Shown here piece after piece: positions 6,076 through 10,468 of a stretch of DNA of 10,468 nucleotides. The notes beneath the pieces are model-generated. The model was given only the letters and a program-made list of their open reading frames with translations, was not told where the DNA came from and made no database searches. This DNA comes from an uncultured Elusimicrobium sp. Its GTDB lineage: Bacteria > Elusimicrobiota > Elusimicrobia > Elusimicrobiales > Elusimicrobiaceae. The translations under genes were made by a program, and so were the position numbers. The DNA is taken from positions 1 through 10,468 of the forward strand of contig CACXHA010000008.1 of the NCBI GenBank assembly GCA_902767385.1, read 5' to 3'. Position 1 is the first letter of the stretch. Each line of letters begins with the position of its first letter.

Positions 6076-7023
6076 ATGAAAAAACAAATTGCTTTACATG
6101 TCCTTTTTTTAGCGCTTGCCTTACCTATCCACGCTCAGTACTTACTCAACCGGCAAGAACATACCCACTTAAATAAAAAGCTGGAGAGCACCGTTACTGC
6201 CAAACATACCATACAGTCCACGTTAACGGTCATAGTTCCCATTACCAAACAGTATTTCACGGATACTAATAAAGAATTAAAAAACTGTACCAATTATGCT
6301 TCCTACCGGCAATACCACAATATCCCTACGTATCAAAGCGCTGTAGGGTGCAAAGCTTACGCGTTAGATGACAACTGGCTCATTGCTGGGGCTGGTTGCT
6401 TGTGGAACGGACAGCATAAAATCCACATAGAAAGAGAAACCTATTACACCGGGTTAGTAGAAGAGAATTGTTCTAAGAATTTAATTATCGACTATATCCC
6501 AATTCCCATGCAAGACAATTTGTTTGTACAACCGCGTTTTACGTTGTTGCCACACTTTTTGCTAGTACGTGTACCCAAAAATTCCAAACTGGCAGCTGTT
6601 GTAAAAAAGATGCCTAAAATTGATATTTTAAGTTTTGTATCTGCCAATCCGCTTCATCTTAAAGGGGGAACTTTCTATGTAAATACTTCTCGCTTCGGTT
6701 TGAACAAAGCCAAACCACGCAAATTGGCCGCTTATAATTTCAAAAATAAAACCGTAACCATCCAGGAAGATTTGGATGATTTGGCTAGCTTGGCTAACGA
6801 TCCGTTGCTCTACGTATCGCAAGATAATAAAGTTTATTGGATAGGTATTAATGACGGCGTTATGGAAGCCTACCCTAGCCACAGATGGGACGCCAAACCC
6901 TCCAAAAATTTTATAGTGTTTGAAAACGGAGATTTAGACTTTATCCAACGCATCATTACGGAGCAAGACCCCTCTGCCTGGCCGCGAATTGCCCCACGGC
7001 TGCATAAAAGCACGGTCCGCTAA
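6076..7023 (+). CDS. Secreted trypsin-fold-like protein lacking the catalytic triad (putative pseudo-protease)
   Basis: A 315-residue protein with a signal peptide (Lys-rich start, hydrophobic core to about residue 17, cleavage near IHA at 18-20), so it is exported. The middle resembles the chymotrypsin fold. C92 to C108 has the same 16-residue spacing as the C42-C58 disulfide of chymotrypsin, and CKAYALDDNWLIAGAGC lines up with CGGSLINENWVVTAAHC, placing Gly107 where His57 should be. HFLLVRV (160-166) resembles the DITLLKL strand with His for Asp102. SLANDPLLYVSQDNKVYWIG (238-257) resembles the GDSGGPL region and following strand, with Ala240 for Ser195. FENGDLDFIQRII (282-294) fits the C-terminal helix. 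Cys71 and Cys132 are the other cysteines. If the alignment holds, it is a non-catalytic binding or scaffold protein. AAGGAG at 6065-6070 supports the ATG. The family link is inference from motif spacing; the export signal is seen directly. Confidence 0.7.
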   Translation: MKKQIALHVLFLALALPIHAQYLLNRQEHTHLNKKLESTVTAKHTIQSTLTVIVPITKQYFTDTNKELKNCTNYASYRQYHNIPTYQSAVGCKAYALDDNWLIAGAGCLWNGQHKIHIERETYYTGLVEENCSKNLIIDYIPIPMQDNLFVQPRFTLLPHFLLVRVPKNSKLAAVVKKMPKIDILSFVSANPLHLKGGTFYVNTSRFGLNKAKPRKLAAYNFKNKTVTIQEDLDDLASLANDPLLYVSQDNKVYWIGINDGVMEAYPSHRWDAKPSKNFIVFENGDLDFIQRIITEQDPSAWPRIAPRLHKSTVR

Positions 7024-7049
7024 TCACGCAGCACAAACTTAAAAAGGAC

Positions 7050-7077
7050 TTGAAATTTTGTAGAATTAGGTTACACT
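7050..7077 (+). promoter_or_regulatory. Probable promoter of the small secreted protein
   Basis: -35 TTGAAA (7050-7055), a 16-nt spacer and -10 TACACT (7072-7077), 26 nt before the ATG at 7104. TAGAAT at 7061-7066 is another possible -10 with no matching -35. No terminator separates this gene from the previous one, so read-through is also possible. Confidence 0.5.
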
Positions 7078-7103
7078 ATTAGTATTACAAGGAGGGATTT
7101 ATT

Positions 7104-7601
7104 ATGAAAAAACTAATCGCACTAATGTGTTGTTTAGCCATAACCGCGGTAGCGGCCTATGCAGAGTATCCCGGTGCTAATGCAAGCAAAGAACTCGGCA
7201 CTCGGCTGACTGGGAAAGTAAATGGTAGCTTGCGGGTAGTATCTCTTAAAATTTACCCAGCCAATGCTCCCCAGCAAGTGTATGTAGGCAAGGCGGTTAT
7301 TATCGGCTTTAATAACAATTTGACCTCCATGGAATTGTTGTTTAGTCCTTCGCTCAGTGCAGCGGTGGACGATATTAATGAAAGCGGGGATACCGTTATC
7401 TTGGGTCAAATTTCCGTAGGTATGGTAAAGCCGAACACCCCGGCCCGCTTGACACTGCGTTCAGTGCAAATAAAAAACAGAAATAGAGACGAAATAGTGT
7501 ATAAGGCAACCCTGCCTACCGAAAAATTGACCGGTAGCAATGCTCATAACGCGCAGGTACTAAAAAATATTTCTGTACAGCAAGCCGTCAAGTTACTGTA
7601 A
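7104..7601 (+). CDS. Small secreted protein of unknown function
   Basis: I do not recognise this family. It encodes 165 residues beginning with a clear signal peptide: Lys2-Lys3, a hydrophobic core with two cysteines at 9-10, and an AYA cleavage site near residue 20. The mature 145-residue part is rich in short alternating hydrophobic patterns (for example GSLRVVSLKIYP, QVYVGKAVIIGF, DTVILGQISVGMV, PARLTLRSVQIKN), which suggests a mostly beta-sheet soluble domain in the periplasm or outside the cell. It has no cysteine after cleavage and no C-terminal anchor, and the cleavage motif is not a lipobox. A strong AAGGAGGG ribosome binding site (7089-7096) precedes the ATG. It lies 80 nt after the pseudo-protease-like gene in the same direction, so a shared role at the cell surface is possible but unproven. 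Confidence 0.85.
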   Translation: MKKLIALMCCLAITAVAAYAEYPGANASKELGTRLTGKVNGSLRVVSLKIYPANAPQQVYVGKAVIIGFNNNLTSMELLFSPSLSAAVDDINESGDTVILGQISVGMVKPNTPARLTLRSVQIKNRNRDEIVYKATLPTEKLTGSNAHNAQVLKNISVQQAVKLL

Positions 7602-7626
7602 TTTAAACTTAACAATCTGCAAAAAG

Positions 7627-7661
7627 CGCCCGTTCTAATTAAAAAACGGGCGTGTTTTTTT
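7627..7661 (+). terminator. Rho-independent terminator after the small secreted protein
   Basis: An 8-bp perfect stem, CGCCCGTT (7627-7634) with AACGGGCG (7645-7652), around a 10-nt AT-rich loop, followed by TG and seven T residues (7655-7661). Confidence 0.93.
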
Positions 7662-7708
7662 GCGCCATTTTTTATAGAATAACTTTAATCTTATAGGAGG
7701 AATTTTTT

Positions 7709-8503
7709 ATGGCACAAAACCCCATGTTTAACGAAAATGCCTTTAAACAAGCCAAGGCGCAACATGAGCGCGGCTTTTCGGCCCCGCAAGATGAATATAC
7801 CCATCAGCCCATGCACTTAGTGCGCGGGGAAGACACCGCCGCTACGGCAATGACTTTACAGGGAACTATTAACAAAACTTTTTTCCTTCTCTTGCTCTGC
7901 GTGGTGGGGGGGATGATGAGCTGGACCAATCCGCAGGCGTGGCTTTCTTATACAGGACTAATTGCAATTGCCGCATTGGGCATTGCATTTTGGACGACTT
8001 TTAAACCCTCCGTATCCCCGTTTACGGCTCCTATTTATGCGCTACTGGAAGGACTTTTGCTGGGTGCCATTTCGGCTATGTACAATGCCCAATGGGACGG
8101 CATTGTGTTTAACGCGGTAGCTATTACAATACTCGTGTTCTTCTTTATGTTGGCCTTGTATCGCTTTCAAATTATCCGAGTAACCAGTGGCCTTGCCAAA
8201 GGGATTTTTGCCGCCACATTGGCCGTATGTGTACTATATATCGGTTCGTGGATTTTATCGCTCTTTGGCGTAAGCGCGGCGTATTTAACGTCGTCTTCGC
8301 CGTTGTCTATCGGCATTAGTGTGGTGGTGTGCATTGTAGCCGCGATGAACTTTTTGTTGGATTTTGAATTTATCAACAAAATGACCGGCAAATATGAGGC
8401 CCCCAAATATATGGAGTGGTACGCCGGCTTTAGCTTATTGGTAACCCTAGTGTGGTTATATCTAGAAATTTTGCGTTTGTTAGGCAAAACCCGCAGCCGC
8501 TAA
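7709..8503 (+). CDS. Bax inhibitor-1/YccA-like family membrane protein
   Basis: A 264-residue inner-membrane protein of the bacterial Bax inhibitor-1-like group. Family features are the N-terminal NPMFNENAF block (4-12), the AMTLQGTINKT entry to the first helix (47-57), and the conserved C-terminal run with LLDFEFI (216-222) and APKYMEWYAGF followed by LVWLYLEILRLL (248-259). Hydrophobic segments at about 55-73, 78-97, 106-125, 131-151, 164-186, 197-217 and 238-258 give seven helices. Eukaryotic and bacterial relatives act as pH-sensitive calcium leak channels or modulators of membrane proteases; the role of this subgroup is not settled, so no specific function is assigned. AGGAGG (7695-7700) lies 8 nt before the ATG. 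The gene stands between two terminators and so is monocistronic. TATAGAAT at 7673-7680 may hold its -10. Confidence 0.94.
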   Translation: MAQNPMFNENAFKQAKAQHERGFSAPQDEYTHQPMHLVRGEDTAATAMTLQGTINKTFFLLLLCVVGGMMSWTNPQAWLSYTGLIAIAALGIAFWTTFKPSVSPFTAPIYALLEGLLLGAISAMYNAQWDGIVFNAVAITILVFFFMLALYRFQIIRVTSGLAKGIFAATLAVCVLYIGSWILSLFGVSAAYLTSSSPLSIGISVVVCIVAAMNFLLDFEFINKMTGKYEAPKYMEWYAGFSLLVTLVWLYLEILRLLGKTRSR

Positions 8504-8521
8504 ATTGCCGCTAGATTTTAC

Positions 8522-8548
8522 AAAGCCCTGCACCCCGCGGGGCTTTTT
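8522..8548 (+). terminator. Rho-independent terminator of the BI-1 family gene
   Basis: AAAGCCCTGC (8522-8531) pairs with GCGGGGCTTT (8537-8546), with one T-G wobble, around the loop ACCCC. The run of five T residues (8544-8548) overlaps the end of the stem. Confidence 0.88.
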
Positions 8549-8559
8549 ATTTTGTAAAA

Positions 8560-8587
8560 TATAATTAACGGGGCAAAAGATTTGCCC
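8560..8587 (+). promoter_or_regulatory. pgk promoter -10 with a palindrome at the start site
   Basis: A perfect TATAAT (8560-8565) is followed, at the expected transcription start, by a perfect inverted repeat: GGGCAAA (8571-8577), AGA loop, TTTGCCC (8581-8587). The -35 region falls in the preceding terminator and matches poorly. The palindrome could be a repressor operator or a 5'-end hairpin of the pgk mRNA. Confidence 0.6.
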
Positions 8588-8611
8588 ACATCATTACAAG
8601 GAGTGACCCAA

Positions 8612-9805
8612 ATGAATTTTGACAAAATCAAAAAAATCCAAGATATGGATTTGAAAGATAAAAAAGTTTTAGTGCGCGTAGATTACAACGTGCCGCTTAA
8701 AGACGGTAAAGTAGATAACAACAAGCGTATCGTCGCTACCGAAAAAACCATTAAACACCTCTTGGCTAACAACTGCCGCGTGGTACTTATTGCCCACTTA
8801 GGCCGCCCCAAAGGCAAAGTTTGCCCTGAATTTAGCTTGGCTCCTGTAGCGGAAGAAGTAGAAAAACTTTTTGGTGTGCCCGTACACTTTGCCAAGGACT
8901 GCATTGGGCCGGAAGCCGACAAAGTAGTAGCCGAAACGAAAAACGGCGAAATTGCTTTGTTGGAAAATTTGCGCTTCCACCCCGAAGAAGAAAAGAACGA
9001 CCCGGAATTTGCCAAACAACTGGCCAAACACGGTGAAATTTTCGTGCAAGAAGCGTTTGGTACCGTACACCGCGCCCACGCTTCTACCAGTGCCGTAGCC
9101 GACTACTTGCCCGGTTGTGCGGGGTTCCTAGTACAAAAAGAAGTTGAATTTTTAGGTAAAGCACTTGAAAACCCGGCCCGTCCATTTGCCGCAGTTATCG
9201 GTGGGGCTAAAGTGTCCGACAAAATTTTGCTCTTAAATAATTTGTTGGATAAAGTGGATGTGCTCATCATCGGTGGCGGTATGGCTTACACATTCCTTAA
9301 AGCCAAAGGGTTGGAAATTGGTAAATCCTTGGTAGATGACACCAAAATTGACGAAGCCAAACAAGTCATGCAAAAAGCGGCTGACAAAGGCGTTAAAATG
9401 TTAATGCCCATTGACTTCCGCGTTTCCAGCGAATTTTCCGAAACTGCTACCGCTACGGACAGTGATGTAATCCCGGCGGATAAAGAATCTATGGACATCG
9501 GCCCCAAGACCGAAAAATTGTTCCGCGACGAATTATTAAAATGCAAAACGATTTTTTGGAACGGACCTATGGGTGTATTTGAATTCCCGAATTTTGCCCA
9601 CGGCAGTTTTTCTATCGCCAACGCAATGATTGATGCCACCAAAGCCGGTGCTATTTCTATTATCGGCGGCGGGGATAGTGTGAACGTGCTTAAAAAAGGC
9701 AAAATCAATCAAAAAGAATTTTCGCACGTATCCACCGGCGGTGGTGCTAGCATGGAATTTGTGGAAGGGAAAGAATTGCCCGGACTTGTAGCTTTAGCGA
9801 AATAG
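8612..9805 (+). CDS. pgk: Phosphoglycerate kinase
   Basis: A 397-residue cytosolic glycolytic enzyme that transfers phosphate from 1,3-bisphosphoglycerate to ADP, yielding ATP and 3-phosphoglycerate. I chose the ATG at 8612 because AAGGAG (8598-8603) lies 8 nt upstream; the frame is open to a TTG at 8582, but that would put the ribosome binding site inside the gene. Signatures are VRVDYNVPL (21-29), AHLGRPKG (61-68), ENLRFHPEEEKNDPEFA (118-134), GTVHRAHAST (150-159), GGAKVSDK (197-204), the hinge/nucleotide-site GGGMAYTFL (221-229), WNGPMGVFE (316-324), IGGGDSV (351-357) and FSHVSTGGGASMEF (370-383). The usual VNDAFGTAHRAH block reads VQEAFGTVHRAH, with Gln146-Glu147 in place of Asn-Asp. All other core motifs are intact, so the enzyme should be active. 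The gene is followed by a duplicated tail and a palindrome before secG. Confidence 0.98.
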   Translation: MNFDKIKKIQDMDLKDKKVLVRVDYNVPLKDGKVDNNKRIVATEKTIKHLLANNCRVVLIAHLGRPKGKVCPEFSLAPVAEEVEKLFGVPVHFAKDCIGPEADKVVAETKNGEIALLENLRFHPEEEKNDPEFAKQLAKHGEIFVQEAFGTVHRAHASTSAVADYLPGCAGFLVQKEVEFLGKALENPARPFAAVIGGAKVSDKILLLNNLLDKVDVLIIGGGMAYTFLKAKGLEIGKSLVDDTKIDEAKQVMQKAADKGVKMLMPIDFRVSSEFSETATATDSDVIPADKESMDIGPKTEKLFRDELLKCKTIFWNGPMGVFEFPNFAHGSFSIANAMIDATKAGAISIIGGGDSVNVLKKGKINQKEFSHVSTGGGASMEFVEGKELPGLVALAK

Positions 9806-9902
9806 GCCGGGAAATTCTTGTGGAACAAGTTTTACCAAACTGACACAAACCGGGCCTGTTGTTTAGGCCCGGCCATTTCTTGCCCACAAGAACTCCCCGG
9901 CC
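9805..9902 (+). repeat. Nested inverted repeat after pgk
   Basis: The outer arms are 9805-9829 (GGCCGGG, then TTCTTGTGG, then CAAG) and 9879-9902 (CTTG, then CCACAAGAA, then CCCGGCC). They pair at about 20 positions with small mismatches. Inside lies a perfect 8-bp stem, CCGGGCCT (9850-9857) with AGGCCCGG (9865-9872), loop GTTGTTT. No T run follows the inner stem, so it is a poor rho-independent terminator. The right arm overlaps the second copy of the pgk tail. Confidence 0.75.
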
Positions 9903-9922
9903 TTGTGGCGTTAGCCAAATAA
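9890..9922 (+). pseudogene. Second copy of the last ten pgk codons plus stop
   Basis: In frame, these 33 bases encode ELPGLVALAK and a stop, identical to the last ten residues of pgk (9773-9805). The DNA differs at seven bases across six codons (TTG/CTC, GGA/GGC, GTA/GTG, GCT/GCG, GCG/GCC and the stop TAG/TAA), every one synonymous. Upstream of the Glu codon the similarity ends. The copy has no start and no ribosome binding site, so it is a relic rather than a gene. The synonymous pattern means both copies evolved as functional coding ends, which suggests recombination between diverged pgk alleles or an insertion that restored the gene's 3' end. Confidence 0.85.
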
Positions 9923-9936
9923 GTATCTGTAAATTT

Positions 9937-9970
9937 AATCCCCCGGTTTTGTGTAGCCGGGGGATTTTTT
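9937..9970 (+). terminator. Rho-independent terminator upstream of secG
   Basis: A perfect 10-bp stem, AATCCCCCGG (9937-9946) with CCGGGGGATT (9957-9966), loop TTTTGTGTAG, and a six-T run (9965-9970). It probably ends the pgk transcript. Confidence 0.95.
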
Positions 9971-9978
9971 GCTATAAT
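9970..9978 (+). promoter_or_regulatory. Extended -10 promoter of secG, abutting the terminator
   Basis: TGCTATAAT is a perfect extended -10 element and starts on the last T of the terminator. A weak -35, TTGTGT (9949-9954, 18-nt spacer), falls in the terminator loop. The expected start is near 9985, leaving a 5' leader of about 23 nt with AGGAG at 9996-10000. Confidence 0.8.
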
Positions 9979-10007
9979 ATAGATACTTACTTTTTAGGAG
10001 AATATAC

Positions 10008-10301
10008 ATGTACGGACTTATTTTAGCGTTGCACTTTATTGCTTGTATCTTGTTAATTTTAATCGTTTTGTTGCAAAGCGGAAAAGGCTCTGCCGCCGGT
10101 ATTTTTGGTGCGTCCGGCGCCGATAACTTGTTTGCCAGCCCGACTGCTTTTAACGCCGTAAACAAATTTACCGCGGTGTTGGCGGTGGTGCTGATGTGTA
10201 CGTCCATTGCGCTAACGATTGCTTCCAACAAATCGCGCTCTACTTCAGTATTAGATAACGTAGAAATTCCCGTAGAACAACCGGCCCAACCGGCGAAATA
10301 A
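10008..10301 (+). CDS. secG: Preprotein translocase subunit SecG
   Basis: A 97-residue inner-membrane protein, the small auxiliary subunit of the SecYEG translocon that aids SecA-driven export. Two hydrophobic helices are visible (about 3-22 and 53-74). Between them is the conserved cytoplasmic loop, starting with LLQSGKGSAAG (21-31) and continuing as IFGASGADNLFASPTAFNAVNKFTA. The polar C-terminal tail is Pro/Gln/Ala-rich. AGGAG (9996-10000) lies 7 nt before the ATG. The gene has its own extended -10 promoter and its own terminator, so it is probably monocistronic. In many bacteria secG follows pgk-tpiA; here tpiA is not between them. Confidence 0.96.
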   Translation: MYGLILALHFIACILLILIVLLQSGKGSAAGIFGASGADNLFASPTAFNAVNKFTAVLAVVLMCTSIALTIASNKSRSTSVLDNVEIPVEQPAQPAK

Positions 10302-10323
10302 ATAATTATCTTTCAAAAAAGAG

Positions 10324-10348
10324 AACCTCCGCAAATGCGGAGGTTTTT
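10324..10348 (+). terminator. secG terminator
   Basis: A perfect 9-bp stem, AACCTCCGC (10324-10332) with GCGGAGGTT (10337-10345), loop AAAT, T run 10344-10348. Confidence 0.94.
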
Positions 10349-10361
10349 CATGTAAAAATTC

Positions 10362-10388
10362 AAAAACCGAGCTAAATGCTCGGTTTTT
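10362..10388 (-). terminator. Terminator facing the tRNA-Leu gene (symmetric, could work both ways)
   Basis: AAAAACCGAGC (10362-10372) pairs perfectly with GCTCGGTTTTT (10378-10388) around TAAAT. It starts 6 nt past the tRNA 3' end on the minus strand, so it most likely ends the tRNA transcript, and it also backs up the secG terminator on the plus strand. Confidence 0.88.
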
Positions 10389-10394
10389 AAATTT

Positions 10395-10468
10395 TGCGCA
10401 GAGAGGGACTCGAACCCTCAAGCCTTGCGGCATGCGCCCCTCAAACGCACGCGTATACCAATTCCGCC
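10395..10468 (-). tRNA. tRNA-Leu, anticodon GAG (5' end cut by the window edge)
   Basis: Read on the minus strand. The T arm is GAGGG-TTCGAGT-CCCTC (10403-10419). The acceptor 3' strand TCTGCGC (10396-10402) is followed by discriminator A (10395). The CCA end is not encoded. The anticodon stem TGCGT/GCGCA encloses the loop TTGAGGG (10438-10444), giving anticodon GAG (10440-10442) for CUC/CUU leucine codons. A long class II variable arm (TGCC, GCAA, GGCT) and the GGCGGAATTGGTATACGCG D region are typical of tRNA-Leu. The 5' acceptor strand and the next bases, about 8-9 nt, lie beyond base 10468. Confidence 0.95.

Noticed and set aside
8582..8611. Upstream TTG start for pgk
   Set aside because: It lies inside the start-site palindrome and upstream of the AAGGAG that serves the ATG at 8612.
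8671..9805. Fused pgk-tpiA gene, as found in some bacteria
   Set aside because: The frame ends at 397 residues with the normal PGK C-terminus, and no triosephosphate isomerase motif follows.
9850..9880. Rho-independent terminator for pgk at the inner CCGGGCCT/AGGCCCGG stem
   Set aside because: The stem is followed by CCATTTCTTG rather than a T run; the hairpin at 9937-9970 is a far better terminator.

Overview
The window comes from a bacterial chromosome of moderate GC content, with AGGAG-type ribosome binding sites and short intergenic gaps that mostly hold rho-independent terminators. All protein genes lie on the + strand. The only minus-strand gene is a partial tRNA-Leu at the right edge. 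Secreted proteins of unknown family, an HrcA/CIRCE-type groESL promoter and a pgk-secG neighbourhood would suit an Elusimicrobium-like gut bacterium (Elusimicrobiota). That placement is an impression from gene content and style, not something the sequence proves.

Layout: (1) 1-1434 is a two-gene unit, an unknown three-segment membrane protein followed 3 nt later by a PP2C-type Ser/Thr phosphatase, closed by a terminator. (2) 1494-3840 is a secreted protein with a Pro/Lys-rich linker and tandem repeats of about 69 residues. Its reading frame is broken twice, both times in the -1 direction; the first break falls exactly on an A AAA AAG slippery heptamer followed by a stop. (3) 3850-5980 is groES-groEL behind a promoter that carries two CIRCE-like HrcA operators, one over the -35 and one at the transcription start, then a strong terminator. 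(4) 5991-7661 holds two secreted proteins. The first looks like a trypsin-fold protein that has lost the whole catalytic triad; the second is a small unknown. (5) 7709-8548 is a seven-helix Bax inhibitor-1 family membrane protein. (6) 8560-9970 is pgk, followed by a nested inverted repeat and a second, synonymously diverged copy of the last ten pgk codons plus stop. (7) 9970-10348 is secG, then facing terminators and a tRNA-Leu(GAG) on the minus strand, cut by the window edge.

The housekeeping genes (groESL, pgk, secG, tRNA-Leu) cover chaperonin folding, glycolytic ATP formation, protein export and translation. They are interleaved with envelope or secreted lineage-specific proteins. Two of the secreted genes, at 1569 and 6076, share a roughly 42-bp upstream element made of four GG(A/G)CC-like half-sites just upstream of the -10, which suggests a common regulator. 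The most unusual points are the duplicated pgk tail with its palindrome, the pseudo-protease, the slippery-site frameshift and the shared upstream element.
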